In this document: piece after piece, positions 7,796-17,679 of the stretch
Layout of the letters: each line of letters begins with the position of its first letter
Position numbering within the stretch: the stretch's first letter is position 1
Notes under the pieces: model-generated
Told to the model about the DNA's origin: nothing
The model's input: only the letters and a program-made list of their open reading frames with translations
Databases searched by the model: none
Assembly (NCBI RefSeq): GCF_000815465.1
Contig: NZ_JSWE01000092.1
Coordinates: forward strand, 62,001 to 126,000
Source of the DNA: Candidatus Jidaibacter acanthamoeba
GTDB taxonomy: Bacteria > Pseudomonadota > Alphaproteobacteria > Rickettsiales > Midichloriaceae
Length of the DNA stretch: 64,000 bases
Direction of reading: 5' to 3'
Made by a program: the position numbers and the translations under genes

Positions 7796-9952
7796 TTAAC
7801 TCTTCGCTCTATCCACCGAATGGACGCAATTAAGTGCCCTTACCGCTGTGATTAAACCGACAAGTTGCTGTGTACCTTTAATCTCAATATCAATCAGTAA
7901 TTCAAAAAAATCCAGTGAACGACCGACTACTTTTATATTGGTAATATTAACATCCTGTGCGGCGATACAGCTCGTGACCGCTGCCAGCCCTCCGGTTTCA
8001 TTAGCCACTACTACCTTAATTCTTCCGACATAAGCTTCATCTCCAGTACCTTCCCAGCCTACATCTATCCACCTTTCCGGTATGCTTGAGAAGTTCTCCA
8101 GCATCTCACAATCCAGCGTATGAATAGTAATTCCTTTCCCTGTGTTTACGATCCCGACGATTCTATCGCCCGGGAGCGGATGGCAACAACCTGCAAAGTG
8201 CACTGCCATGCCGGGAATCAAGCCTTTTATAGGCAAAGATTGGCTTGCCTCTTCTTTTTTAGGTTTAAAGCGTAGTAGAGAAAGAGGATTTAAAGATTTA
8301 CGTGCAGGTTTTTCTTCCGGATGAATCGCCCTCAACACTTCAAGCCTGTTTAATATACCGTCTCCCACCGAAACTAAAATATCTTCAATAGTTTTGCATT
8401 GGAACTGTTCGCAAATCGGTTCAAGATCTTTCTCTTTATATTCTTTTCCGGCTTGCTCAAAAGTTTTAGTTAAAATAGCCCGACCGAGATTAATATATTC
8501 TTCCCTCTGTTTAGAGCGAATGAATTTTCTGATTTCCGCTCTTGCTTTGCCTGTTATAACGATTTTCTCCCAGGTTGGAGAAGGCATCGGCACTTTAGAG
8601 CGTAAGATATCGACTTGATCACCGTTTTCAAGCTCGGTTTTAAGCGGTACTATCCTACCGTTAACCCTGGCTCCGATACAGCTTAAGCCTACATTAGAGT
8701 GAACGGCAAAAGCAAAATCAATCGGGGTGGCGCCTTTAGGCAGTGCAATTAAATCACCTTTGGGAGTGAAGCAGAACACCTGATCATAATACATCTCAAG
8801 CTTAGTATTCTCCATAAACTCTTCGGGAGAGGAGGCATTTTCTAAAATATCCAGGAGTTCTCGTACCCATCTGAACTGGGTGCCTTCATGGCCGTAAGGA
8901 TTATTTTGTTTATAAGACCAGTGAGCTGCAAAACCAAGTTCGGCAACTTCATGCATCTCATAAGTTCTGATCTGAATTTCAATGCATCTGCGCTCCGGAC
9001 CCATTACGACCGTATGCAGGGATTGGTAGCCGTTAGCTTTCGGTGTACTTATATAATCTTTAAAAGTTCCCGGTATAACATGGTATTTGGAGTGCATTAC
9101 CCCAAGTGCATGGTAACAATCCTCAATATTATCAATTAAAATTCTGAAGGCAATAATATCGGATAATTGTTCAAAAGTAACATTCTTGCGTTCCATCTTA
9201 CGCCAAATAGAGCAGGAAGTTTTTTCTCTACCGTGTACCTCTGCTTTTATTCCCGATTGAGCAAGTATACCGGTAATTTCGTTAACAATAGTATCTACCA
9301 GAGAGCATCCTTCTTTTCTGAGGAAAGTCAGTCTGCTTAGGATAGATTTCCTCATATCCGGATGCAGCTCGGCGAAAGCTAAATCCTGTAATTCATTTTT
9401 AAATTTATGGATACCGATTCTTTCAGCAAGTGGTGCATAAATCTCCATAGTTTCATGAGCGATTCTAAGCCTTTTATCATCACTGCCCATATAGCTTAGA
9501 GTGCGCATATTATGCACTCTATCGGCAAGCTTTACAAGAAGAACCCTAATGTCCTTAGAAATTGCCAGTAATAATTTTCTGAAATTTTCAGCCTGCTTAA
9601 CATTTTCCGGTTGGTTTTCAATTTTGTTTAATTTAGTTACTCCGTCGACTAGCTTAGCTACTTCCTTGCCAAAGGTTTTTTCAATGTCTTCAATGGTTAC
9701 ATGAGTATCTTCTACGGTATCATGCAGTAGAGCGGTTATAATTGAGGCGGTGTCGATGTTTAAATCCAGTAAAATATCAGCAACTGCAAGCGGATGAAGA
9801 ATATAAGGCTCACCGGAAGCGCGAAACTGTGGCTTATGTGCTTCATAAGCCATATTAAATGCAGCCTCGATTTTAGCTACCTTTGCTTTAGATTTGGATT
9901 CTGCGATCCGCTTAATTAATTTTTCTTTTTCCTGTAAAACAATCGGTTCCAT
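7796..9952 (-). CDS. spoT: Bifunctional (p)ppGpp synthetase/hydrolase (RelA/SpoT homologue)
   Basis: This enzyme makes and degrades the alarmone (p)ppGpp during the stringent response. The N-terminal hydrolase domain has the metal-binding His53 and HDTVED (residues 77-82). The synthetase domain follows with FKDYISTPKANGYQSLHT and the EIQIRT strand. A TGS domain comes next (VFCFTPKGDLIALPKGATPIDFAFAVHS), then a zinc-finger-like helical region containing the pair of Cys in HFAGCCHPLPGD, and a C-terminal ACT domain. The 718-residue length is that of full-length alphaproteobacterial Rsh proteins, so both activities are probably kept. Many intracellular Rickettsiales carry only fragments of this gene, which makes the complete copy notable. 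Confidence 0.95.
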   Translation of the reverse strand: MEPIVLQEKEKLIKRIAESKSKAKVAKIEAAFNMAYEAHKPQFRASGEPYILHPLAVADILLDLNIDTASIITALLHDTVEDTHVTIEDIEKTFGKEVAKLVDGVTKLNKIENQPENVKQAENFRKLLLAISKDIRVLLVKLADRVHNMRTLSYMGSDDKRLRIAHETMEIYAPLAERIGIHKFKNELQDLAFAELHPDMRKSILSRLTFLRKEGCSLVDTIVNEITGILAQSGIKAEVHGREKTSCSIWRKMERKNVTFEQLSDIIAFRILIDNIEDCYHALGVMHSKYHVIPGTFKDYISTPKANGYQSLHTVVMGPERRCIEIQIRTYEMHEVAELGFAAHWSYKQNNPYGHEGTQFRWVRELLDILENASSPEEFMENTKLEMYYDQVFCFTPKGDLIALPKGATPIDFAFAVHSNVGLSCIGARVNGRIVPLKTELENGDQVDILRSKVPMPSPTWEKIVITGKARAEIRKFIRSKQREEYINLGRAILTKTFEQAGKEYKEKDLEPICEQFQCKTIEDILVSVGDGILNRLEVLRAIHPEEKPARKSLNPLSLLRFKPKKEEASQSLPIKGLIPGMAVHFAGCCHPLPGDRIVGIVNTGKGITIHTLDCEMLENFSSIPERWIDVGWEGTGDEAYVGRIKVVVANETGGLAAVTSCIAAQDVNITNIKVVGRSLDFFELLIDIEIKGTQQLVGLITAVRALNCVHSVDRAKS

Positions 9953-10102
9953 CTAAGCGCCTTATATAGGAGTAGTAGTACTCTATTAATTTACATTATA
10001 ATTAATCACAAGAAAAGAAAACCTTAGGAAATTTTTAAACTCAATTTGCAAAAGTTTTTATTTGGGTTAATAGTATATAAAAAACTATTTGATTAAGGGA
10101 TT

Positions 10103-11038
10103 ATGAGTTTAAGTCAACTTCAATTAGATGAAATTAGAGAAGCAAAGCAATTTAAGAAACAAACCTCAAGAGCAACCGTAGATGCACTTGAAGAAATACT
10201 TTTTGAACCGATCAAGGTTTTGGATCACGGCTTTGTAAGAGTAATAGATTACATGGGTGATGATTCTGCAATCGTCCAAGCGGCAAGGGTTTCATACGGT
10301 AAGGGTACTAAGAAAATTAATGAGGATAAAGGGCTTATTAATTACTTAATGCGCCACTGGCATACCACCCCGTTCGAGATGTGTGAAATAAAGTTGCATG
10401 TAAAACTTCCTATATTTATTGCAAGACAATGGATAAGGCATAGAACTGCAAATGTTAATGAATATTCCGCTCGTTATTCTATTTTGGATAAAGAATTCTA
10501 TATCCCGGCACCGGAAAATTTAGCCATGCAATCACATACTAACAGGCAGGGTAGGGGAGGAGTTTTAGAGGGCGAGGAAGCAGCCAGAGTACTAGAAATT
10601 TTAAAAAATGATTCCGAACAAAGCTATAAGCATTATATGGAAATGCTTAACCTTAACGAGGAGACTAACGAAGTATTAGATCCGAGCCGTGCAGGGCTTA
10701 CTCGTGAACTTGCCAGGATGAATTTGCCGGTGAATTATTATACTCAATGGTATTGGAAGGTGGATCTGAATAATCTTCTTCACTTTTTAAGGCTTAGAGC
10801 GGATGCGCATGCTCAATTTGAGATTAGAGAATATGCTAATGCTATTATTTCAATCTTAGAAAAATGGCTACCGCTGACTTTTGAAGCATTTAAAAATTAT
10901 CGTTTGAATTCAGCCTCGATTTCCGAGCAGGGCATGGGTGTGGTAAAAAGAATGCTTGCCGGCGAAAAGGTAACTCAAGAGTTAAGCGGTATGTCTAAGC
11001 GTGAATGGGATGAGCTTATGATGGTACTTGAAAAGTAA
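10103..11038 (+). CDS. thyX: Flavin-dependent thymidylate synthase ThyX
   Basis: ThyX converts dUMP to dTMP using methylene-tetrahydrofolate with FAD and NADPH. The diagnostic ThyX motif RHR-x7-S reads [15 protein letters not shown] (residues 112-126). The downstream [21 protein letters not shown] and [15 protein letters not shown] blocks also belong to the family. The 311-residue length is typical of alphaproteobacterial ThyX. It is divergent from spoT across about 150 bases. ThyX in place of ThyA is common in Rickettsiales. Confidence 0.96.
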   Translation: MSLSQLQLDEIREAKQFKKQTSRATVDALEEILFEPIKVLDHGFVRVIDYMGDDSAIVQAARVSYGKGTKKINEDKGLINYLMRHWHTTPFEMCEIKLHVKLPIFIARQWIRHRTANVNEYSARYSILDKEFYIPAPENLAMQSHTNRQGRGGVLEGEEAARVLEILKNDSEQSYKHYMEMLNLNEETNEVLDPSRAGLTRELARMNLPVNYYTQWYWKVDLNNLLHFLRLRADAHAQFEIREYANAIISILEKWLPLTFEAFKNYRLNSASISEQGMGVVKRMLAGEKVTQELSGMSKREWDELMMVLEK

Positions 11039-11169
11039 TATAAATTAATACGTTAAATTATATTTTATTTTACCTGTCTTCTTCTAAAGAGTAGAAATAG
11101 TATAGATTATAATGCTTTAACTGAAAGTATTAAAATAAGTTTAGTTTACTTGAAAAGGAGGTTATTAAG

Positions 11170-12072
11170 ATGAAAGCTTTAATTCAAAGTCCTGAAAGTA
11201 TAATAAATAAAGAAATTGAAAAAGCCTGTTATGAGGCAATGAGGTTAGTTTTAGAAGAAAACTATGAGTTAAAAAATGACTATGATAAGGTAGCCAAGAT
11301 TGAGCAGGGAATGAAGAAAATTTTTGTTCCCGTGCTAGCATCATCAATTCTTAATAGGTTAAAAGTTGAGGAAATATCTGAACCTATGATTGCACGTGTG
11401 ATTTCGGCAGGAGATGAAGCAGGGGATGGGAAGGGTAGTTTAAATAATGCGCTTGAAAAAAACATATTAGCTCAACTTGAAAAGCTTTCAGGCTCAGAAA
11501 ATTCTGAAGAGCAAAAAGAAGCAGTAAAAAGCTTTGATGATTTTTATAAAGAAATGGCTAAAGATTATAACGCAAAATGTAATCAAAGAAGATTACTTGT
11601 AAAAGAGTGTATTTCCCAATCTAGTCCGAAAATAGGTAATTTCGGATGTTTGTTAATTTACTCCATAATAGGAGCTACACTCGGTTCGGCTCTTACTTAC
11701 TGGAATGAATATAAATCACAGGAAGCATATTCCGTAGCCATTTATGGTGCTGTTGCACTTGGAATAACTTCGCTTTGTACAATTGCTTGGAATACGCTTT
11801 TTCCGAGTAAATCAAAAGAGCAATTATTAACAGAAGAAAGTATACTTAATATGAATGAGGTAAAAAGTAAATATTTTAAATGTGTAAATGAATTTGTCGG
11901 TGCTTATAAACATGAATGCTCTTTGCTTAAAGGTGAAGGCGAAGGCAAAAAAGTTAAAGAGATTACAGAAGAAGTTTGTTCAGAAAAAATGAATAAATGG
12001 AAAGATAGATTGGAAGGATTGAAAAAAGCTGTTCAGGGTAATGAAGGGCACGTTTCATCAAGTAGAGGATAG
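11170..12072 (+). CDS. Lineage-specific protein with two central membrane segments
   Basis: I do not recognise a family. A strong AAAAGGAGG ribosome-binding site precedes the ATG. Residues 1-150 are charged and helical. Two adjacent hydrophobic segments follow (about 159-175, CLLIYSIIGATLGSALTYW, and about 190-213). A charged helical region of some 75 residues then ends in a Ser/Gly/Arg tail (GHVSSSRG). The hairpin-in-the-middle layout with charged flanks is compatible with a membrane-inserted secreted effector, but that is inference. Its last base directly abuts the end of the convergent glycosyltransferase gene. Confidence 0.6.
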   Translation: MKALIQSPESIINKEIEKACYEAMRLVLEENYELKNDYDKVAKIEQGMKKIFVPVLASSILNRLKVEEISEPMIARVISAGDEAGDGKGSLNNALEKNILAQLEKLSGSENSEEQKEAVKSFDDFYKEMAKDYNAKCNQRRLLVKECISQSSPKIGNFGCLLIYSIIGATLGSALTYWNEYKSQEAYSVAIYGAVALGITSLCTIAWNTLFPSKSKEQLLTEESILNMNEVKSKYFKCVNEFVGAYKHECSLLKGEGEGKKVKEITEEVCSEKMNKWKDRLEGLKKAVQGNEGHVSSSRG

Positions 12073-13824
12073 TTAAATACAACTGTTAAAATCATAAAGC
12101 ATGAAAGTCTGCCCGATTCTTCGGGCACCTTTGCATTTTGCTATATGTAACTTCTTTTCCTTAGGCAGTAGTTTAAGTAACGGGATACTAATTAATAAGT
12201 ACCTTGAGTTGCCGAAATTTATATTAAAGTTTTTATGGTGCAGTTCTATCTGATAAAGTACATATTCTTTGAAACCAAAGAACCCGGGATCAGCAAGGCC
12301 TGAGTAGTAAAGTTTTAAGCTATCAATATTATTATGAACCTCAGGAAAGGTAAGTGCATATTCCAGCTCTTGACCTATATCAAAATCACTATCAATTAAA
12401 ATTTCTTCTCCCCTATCCTGAGCCATAAAATTAAAATAAGCTACATAAAACGGGTGGGATAGAGCTGTGGTAACTAAGTAGGCTGTAAGTAAAAGAATAG
12501 TTACTCCTTTTATAAATAGTGATCCCCTATTTAGTAAAAAGTCCAGTGAGTAGCCTGCCGTAATACAAAGAAACGGGAAAATCGGTAATAAATGCCTAAG
12601 TCCTATATTCATGTTGAAAGTTGTGCTTGCTAAAAGCAGCGTAAATATCACGATAACCGGGACTACTACTTTCCAATTTTTTTGGCTGATAAATATTTTT
12701 ATTAATAAGCAGCAGCCCAATAGCCCTAAAGCTAAAACAAGTAGGGGAGTCTTAAATAAAGCCGCAGCAGGGAAGAAATACCAAACTCCTTGAAATAGTA
12801 AAACTTTACCGAAAATATACCCGGCATAGACATAAGCGATACGGTCACTTAAATCTGATAAGCCATGAAAAAATTCAGGAAACGGTAAAATTTTTACGGT
12901 AAATAATTTATTGACCAAGTTTTCGCTTAATCCTAGATCCGATAAGACGGCTTTTAAGGCGCTTACTTTTTCAGGAGTTAAAAAATAAGGATAAGATAAA
13001 GTTGCAAGCTCAAAATTATAAGTATACCAAATTGTAATGAAAGTAATTATGCTGATTAATATAATTGATGTAACTCTTGCTCCGTTAAACCCTCTTGAAA
13101 CTTTGCCGGTTGCATAGTCTTTAGCAAGTATGACGGGTGCGGCAACCATTAGAAAAAAAATAGCACCCGAAAATTTTGCTACCACAAGTAGCGCAAAAGA
13201 AAAGCCAAGCAATAAAGTATTTTTAAATGAAGCACTCTCTAACCAATTCAGTAAGGAAAAAATCGTGCAGACTAATAATGCACACATCGGCATATCGGTA
13301 GTGGCAAGCCCGCTATTTGCAAGTATTATCGGAAGTGTGGTATAAAACAAAATTGAGTATAATGCAGCATAGCTACCTATATGATTTTTAACATATATAA
13401 ATATGACTAATCCGCAGAGAAGAAAATAAGGCAGTATGCCTAAGCGGCTTAAAAACACCATTTTCTTATAGTTATCATGGCTCTTAGCAAAAAATATCTG
13501 CTGACCGCCAAGGTTCCTTCCTTCAAAGCTCTGCTTATAACCGCTATTTTCATTGAAGGGATGGGAATACTTAGTATAAAATTCTTCACTCAAACTTGCT
13601 CCTCCCAGATAAGGAAGAATTGCAACCGATAACCTTGCCAGCGGTGGATGCAGAGCTTCTAAATAATAAGTTCCGTTCTCAATCAGTTCTAAACCGGTTG
13701 CAACATGCACTAATTCATCAGGAGAAATAGTAAGCTTATCATATGTTAATATAATCCTTATGCTTCCTACTAAAAGAAGAATAAAAGCTATAAAATACAA
13801 AAGTTTATTGGTTGAGGTTTTCAT
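12073..13824 (-). CDS. Membrane glycosyltransferase, family 39 / ArnT-like
   Basis: This is a multi-membrane-spanning GT-C enzyme that would transfer a sugar from a polyprenyl-phosphate donor to lipid or protein on the outer face of the inner membrane. After the first membrane helix comes SPDELVHVATGLELI, whose Asp-Glu pair is the GT-C catalytic position, then LHPPLARL, both usual in the PMT/ArnT group. About ten further hydrophobic segments follow, and LRHLLPIFPF is a typical late motif. The C-terminal soluble tail has several Cys residues. The substrate cannot be told from sequence. No arn operon or lipid A modification genes are adjacent. Confidence 0.75.
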   Translation of the reverse strand: MKTSTNKLLYFIAFILLLVGSIRIILTYDKLTISPDELVHVATGLELIENGTYYLEALHPPLARLSVAILPYLGGASLSEEFYTKYSHPFNENSGYKQSFEGRNLGGQQIFFAKSHDNYKKMVFLSRLGILPYFLLCGLVIFIYVKNHIGSYAALYSILFYTTLPIILANSGLATTDMPMCALLVCTIFSLLNWLESASFKNTLLLGFSFALLVVAKFSGAIFFLMVAAPVILAKDYATGKVSRGFNGARVTSIILISIITFITIWYTYNFELATLSYPYFLTPEKVSALKAVLSDLGLSENLVNKLFTVKILPFPEFFHGLSDLSDRIAYVYAGYIFGKVLLFQGVWYFFPAAALFKTPLLVLALGLLGCCLLIKIFISQKNWKVVVPVIVIFTLLLASTTFNMNIGLRHLLPIFPFLCITAGYSLDFLLNRGSLFIKGVTILLLTAYLVTTALSHPFYVAYFNFMAQDRGEEILIDSDFDIGQELEYALTFPEVHNNIDSLKLYYSGLADPGFFGFKEYVLYQIELHHKNFNINFGNSRYLLISIPLLKLLPKEKKLHIAKCKGARRIGQTFMLYDFNSCI

Positions 13825-13957
13825 TGCTTGCTAATTTGAATTAAAACGATAATACTCAAATAAGTATAAAAATAAATTATTTCTTTTATTTTTTAAAATA
13901 TGCAACTTGACCTATTAAGATTAATCAATAAAATAAGCGGTGCCTTTAGGATACTAT

Positions 13958-14032
13958 GGCCGAGTAGCAAAGTGGTAATGCTGCGGATTGCAAATCCGCC
14001 ACTCGTCGGTTCGATTCCGGCCTCGGCCTCCA
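13958..14032 (+). tRNA. tRNA-Cys (GCA)
   Basis: A complete cloverleaf can be folded. The acceptor pairs GGCCGAG with CTCGGCC, the anticodon stem is CGGAT/ATCCG with loop TTGCAAA-type sequence and anticodon GCA, and the T arm is GTCGGTTCGATTCCGGC. The discriminator base is T, as expected for Cys, and CCA is encoded at 14030-14032. The ankyrin gene's frame begins immediately after it. Confidence 0.95.
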
Positions 14033-14034
14033 AA

Positions 14035-14883
14035 ATTAAAATCCTTTTTTTATTCCTTGTTTTCTTAATTCTCTCCAATACTTCTTATTCGAAAGAAAAC
14101 TTATTTAGAGACCCGCTTATTAATGCGGCAAATAACGGCGACCTGGCCATGGTAAAAAAAATTGCAACTTCAGGGTATCCACTTGATATACAAGGTGAAA
14201 TAAATGCCACTGCTCTGATAAGAGCCGCCTATATGGGGCATACGGAAGTGGTGAGATATCTGCTTAAAAAGGGAGCAAACCCTGATCTACAGGATATGGG
14301 AGGTGCTACTGCTTTACACTTTGCAGCTAGAGAAGGCCATTATGAAATAGTAAGTTTACTAATTGATTATAGCGTTTATGGAGAAATCCCTGATTTTGAA
14401 GGATATACTCCTTCCATGCGAGCTATACTCAATGACCGCGTTAAAGCATTCGAAGCACTGCTTAATACTCTCGACTTAAAGAGGAAAAATGATAAGGGAG
14501 AGGATATATTAACTTTAGTTAGGCGATCATCTGGCACAAAGATTAAAGAACTGGTTAATAATAAACTAGCCATGAATAATTCTGTTCTAAATCCGGTACC
14601 TGAAGCTAGTTTAAGTACTGAAGAAAAAGTAATCAAAAATAAAAAAAATATCATTATAACGGATGACGGAGATAAACCGAAAGGCTCTTTTTTCAGCACC
14701 ATTCGTCAAAAAATATTTAAGGCTAAGCCCAATACTATACCGGATGATAATAAAGTGATCATTACAATTGATAATAGTTTTGATAGCTACATAGCGCAAA
14801 AATCTTCAAATAAAATTAAACTCAAGAAAGCAAGAAAAGTTAAAATTACTGAGGCTGTAAGGGTAGAAGATAGCTCAGAATAA
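14035..14883 (+). CDS. Exported ankyrin-repeat protein with no canonical start after the tRNA
   Basis: About three ankyrin repeats are clear (LINAANNGDLAMVKKIA, ALIRAAYMGHTEVVRYLLKK and ALHFAAREGHYEIVSLLI). They are preceded by a good signal peptide (ILFLFLVFLILSNTSYS, then KENL). The last 100 residues are basic and repeat-free. Ankyrin repeats bind proteins, and export suggests a periplasmic or secreted role. The start is a puzzle. Between the tRNA-Cys 3' end and the signal peptide there is no ATG, GTG or TTG. The nearest are an ATG inside the tRNA (13978) and one upstream of it (13900). I give the ATT at 14035 as the first codon that makes a normal signal peptide. The next ATG (about 14150) would lose the signal peptide and part of repeat 1. 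Confidence 0.7.
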   Translation: MKILFLFLVFLILSNTSYSKENLFRDPLINAANNGDLAMVKKIATSGYPLDIQGEINATALIRAAYMGHTEVVRYLLKKGANPDLQDMGGATALHFAAREGHYEIVSLLIDYSVYGEIPDFEGYTPSMRAILNDRVKAFEALLNTLDLKRKNDKGEDILTLVRRSSGTKIKELVNNKLAMNNSVLNPVPEASLSTEEKVIKNKKNIIITDDGDKPKGSFFSTIRQKIFKAKPNTIPDDNKVIITIDNSFDSYIAQKSSNKIKLKKARKVKITEAVRVEDSSE

Positions 14884-14947
14884 GTAATATACTTTTAGTT
14901 CGAAGCGGCTGTAAGGCAACTTATAAATATTAAAAAATAATTAAAAT

Positions 14948-14976
14948 TTGAAGCACCCTCTTTATTTATATAAAAT
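14948..14976 (+). promoter_or_regulatory. Candidate sigma-70-type promoter for the flagellar operon
   Basis: TTGAAG (14948-14953) is followed after 17 bases by TAAAAT (14971-14976), about 45 bases before fliF. Both hexamers match the consensus at four or five positions. No sigma-54 or sigma-28 element was obvious by eye. Confidence 0.4.
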
Positions 14977-15019
14977 TTTAGTTATGATACATATAGATGG
15001 GTAAGAGGTTAGAGGGTTA

Positions 15020-16666
15020 ATGGAGTTTTTAAAGAAGCTGGGTGCGGCAAAAATCTCTGCTATTATTGGTGCTGCAATAATAGTGATAGCTTTCTTTATT
15101 TTTCTGGTTTTTAAAATGTCTTCGGCGGTTTTAACTCCGCTTTATTCAAATCTTTCGATAGAAGATGCAAGTATGATCGGAATGAAATTGCAATCAATGG
15201 GAATAAAGTATGAGAACAACACAGAAGGTACTGAGATAAGCGTACCCAGTGATAAGCTTTTAATGCTTAGAATGATGTTCGCTCAAGAAGGGCTTCCGAC
15301 TTCCGGAAATATTACAGGTTATGAAATTTTTGATCGTAATGATGCATTAGGTACTTCGCAATTTGTCTATAACGTTAATTTAGTAAGGGCATTGGAAGGT
15401 GAATTGGTGCGAACTATCAGCAGCCTTAACCAGATTGAAAATGTAAGAGTGCATCTTGTTATACCTAAAAAAGAATTATTCTCAAAAATCGGTTCCGAGC
15501 CTTCAGCATCGGTAGTACTTAAAATGAAAGGGAATCAAGTGTTAAGTAAGCTTGAAGTGGCTTCCATTGCCAATTTGGTCGCAACTGCGGTGCCCGGACT
15601 TAAAATTGAGAACATAACTATAGTTGATAACCTCGGTAGGCCTTTGAAATTGGGGGCTGAGGATACGAGTGCGGCCAATCTTGCTTCTACTGCAATGGAA
15701 ATGCAGCTCAATATAGAAAATAAACTCAAGCAGGAAATTGAAAACTTACTGGAAAGAACGATCGGGATCGGAAAAGTTAAAGCTAATGTTGCCGTAGATA
15801 TGGATTTGGATCGTGAGGTTATCAGCTCAGAGATTTATGACCCGAGTAGTCAAGTAGTGAGATCGCAAAAAAGCAGTGAAGAGAATGAAAATGATACAGA
15901 GCCTAGCGGTGTGGTCGGTGTTTCATCAAATATTCCGAATGCTAAGCAAGGGACGGCGGCAGGCAGTTCAAGACAGCGCTCAAGGACTGATGAAATTATC
16001 AATTATGAAATTTCAAAAACCGTCAGTAATAAAGTTATAGAAAACGGAAAGGTAAAAGCCTTATCGATTGCAGTGCTTGTTGACGGTAATTATGAAATCG
16101 ATCCGACTACCAAGCAAATGAAATATAACGAAAGAAGCCAAGCTGAATTAGATAAAATAAAATCGCTGATTATTTCAGGTGTCGGAGTAAACATTACGAG
16201 AGGTGATAAAGTAGAAGTTATAAATATGCCTTTTGCTACCGATTTCGTTGATGCTCCCGTTAAGGAAGGAATGTTTGATTTCATTAAAAATGATATACAA
16301 AATATCGTCCAAACGGTGGTAATCGGAATAGTGCTGATATTAATGGTTCTTTTAGTAATAAGGCCGCTTGTATTGCGTTCCTTAGAAAAAGCTAAGAGTG
16401 TAATTCAAGAACAAGGATTAACCTCTGATGTTATGGCAAGCCTGGAACAGGAAATGAAAGGAATGGCTAAAGGATTAGCTGATACGAAAAACATGGCTTT
16501 GGGGAATGGTTTAATGTCGGGAGGAACTAATGCCGGCACCGACCAAACTACTTTGGAAGAGCAAAAGCAAAGGAAAGAAGGGGTGACTAAACGATTTAAC
16601 GAACTCGTTGAGAAAAACCCGGAGGAGACGGTATCCTTGATTAAAAACTGGATATACCAAGAATAA
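15020..16666 (+). CDS. fliF: Flagellar M-ring protein FliF
   Basis: FliF builds the MS-ring in the inner membrane, the base on which the flagellar rotor and export gate assemble. The protein has an N-terminal membrane helix (about residues 15-35), then the YscJ/FliF-type ring domains (LYSNLSIEDASMIGMKLQSMGI; EGELVRTISSLNQIENVRVHL; ASVVLKMKGN), a Ser/Asn-rich periplasmic loop, and a second membrane helix near residue 430. The cytoplasmic tail ends in EETVSLIKNWIYQE, the FliG-binding segment. The length of 548 is typical. It is the first gene of fliF-fliG-fliH-fliN; the gap to fliG is 16 bases. Confidence 0.95.
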   Translation: MEFLKKLGAAKISAIIGAAIIVIAFFIFLVFKMSSAVLTPLYSNLSIEDASMIGMKLQSMGIKYENNTEGTEISVPSDKLLMLRMMFAQEGLPTSGNITGYEIFDRNDALGTSQFVYNVNLVRALEGELVRTISSLNQIENVRVHLVIPKKELFSKIGSEPSASVVLKMKGNQVLSKLEVASIANLVATAVPGLKIENITIVDNLGRPLKLGAEDTSAANLASTAMEMQLNIENKLKQEIENLLERTIGIGKVKANVAVDMDLDREVISSEIYDPSSQVVRSQKSSEENENDTEPSGVVGVSSNIPNAKQGTAAGSSRQRSRTDEIINYEISKTVSNKVIENGKVKALSIAVLVDGNYEIDPTTKQMKYNERSQAELDKIKSLIISGVGVNITRGDKVEVINMPFATDFVDAPVKEGMFDFIKNDIQNIVQTVVIGIVLILMVLLVIRPLVLRSLEKAKSVIQEQGLTSDVMASLEQEMKGMAKGLADTKNMALGNGLMSGGTNAGTDQTTLEEQKQRKEGVTKRFNELVEKNPEETVSLIKNWIYQE

Positions 16667-16682
16667 TAAGGGGTAGGGAGAA

Positions 16683-17678
16683 ATGAAAAATAAAGGGGTT
16701 GAAAAGGCGGCAATGTTAATTATGACATTGAATGATGACCTTGCTACTAAGATATTTTCAATGCTTGAGGAAAGTGAGATTAGAGAAATTTCTTTAGCAA
16801 TGTCGAATTTAGGAAGTATTCCTCCCGAATCAATTGAAAAGTTAATTAGTGAATTCAGTGTTGAGATTACCGAAAACCTATCATTAGTCGGAAATATAGA
16901 AAATACGGAGCGCTTCCTTAGAAAAATATTAGGTAAAGATAAGGTAGATGCAATCCTTGAAGATATCAGAGGCCCAGCGGGTCGGAATATATGGGATAAA
17001 CTCGCCAATGTCGGAGAAGAGTTGCTCGCTAATTATCTAAAGAAGGAATATCCGCAAACTGCAGCCTTAGTTTTAAGCAAGCTTGACCCTGTGCAATCTT
17101 CTAAAGTTCTTAGTTTATTTAGTCCCGAGTTTGCTTTTGAAGTAATTAAGCGGATGCTGGTTATGGATACGGTTAAAAAAGAAGTATTAGAAAGAGTAGA
17201 GAAAACTTTAAAATCAGAATTTATAAGTAGCCTCAGCAAAACCCAAAAACGTGATAATAATCAAATTATAGCTGAAGTATTTAATAACTTGGAACGAAAT
17301 GTGGAAGAGAAGTTTATGGGGATGCTTGAGGAATATAGCGTAGAAGCGGCAGAGAAAATCAGAAGCCTGATGTTCACCTTTGAAGATCTTAAGAAAATTG
17401 AAGGCAACGGTATTCAAACCGTGCTTAGAGTTATTGATAAATCTAAACTTGCGCTCGCATTAAAAGGAGCTTCTGAAGTAATCAGAGATTTGTTTATAAA
17501 GAATATGTCGCAAAGGGCTGCTAAAATATTATTAGAGGAGATCGAAGGTATGGGTCCGGTGAAATTGAAAGATGTTAATGAAGCACAGACTGCAATCATT
17601 AATTCGGTCAAGGAATTAATCAATAAAGCTGAGATAGAGATTGCAACCGGCGAAAACGGCGATCAGATGGTGTATTAA
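16683..17678 (+). CDS. fliG: Flagellar motor switch protein FliG
   Basis: FliG sits on the MS-ring, couples torque from the stator and switches rotation. The start KNKGVEKAAMLIMTLND, the middle-domain motif EYPQTAALVLSKLDP (EHPQ in most species) and the C-terminal domain with charged helix MFTFEDLKKIEG are all present. The length of 331 residues is normal. A GGGGTAGGGAG ribosome-binding site precedes the ATG. The stop is one base from the next gene's ATG, so translation is probably coupled. Confidence 0.96.
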   Translation: MKNKGVEKAAMLIMTLNDDLATKIFSMLEESEIREISLAMSNLGSIPPESIEKLISEFSVEITENLSLVGNIENTERFLRKILGKDKVDAILEDIRGPAGRNIWDKLANVGEELLANYLKKEYPQTAALVLSKLDPVQSSKVLSLFSPEFAFEVIKRMLVMDTVKKEVLERVEKTLKSEFISSLSKTQKRDNNQIIAEVFNNLERNVEEKFMGMLEEYSVEAAEKIRSLMFTFEDLKKIEGNGIQTVLRVIDKSKLALALKGASEVIRDLFIKNMSQRAAKILLEEIEGMGPVKLKDVNEAQTAIINSVKELINKAEIEIATGENGDQMVY

Positions 17679-17679
17679 T

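Noticed and set aside
13893-14078. Minus-strand 61-residue ORF across tRNA-Cys
   Set aside because: Antisense to the tRNA; typical EAGIEPTSGGF artefact.
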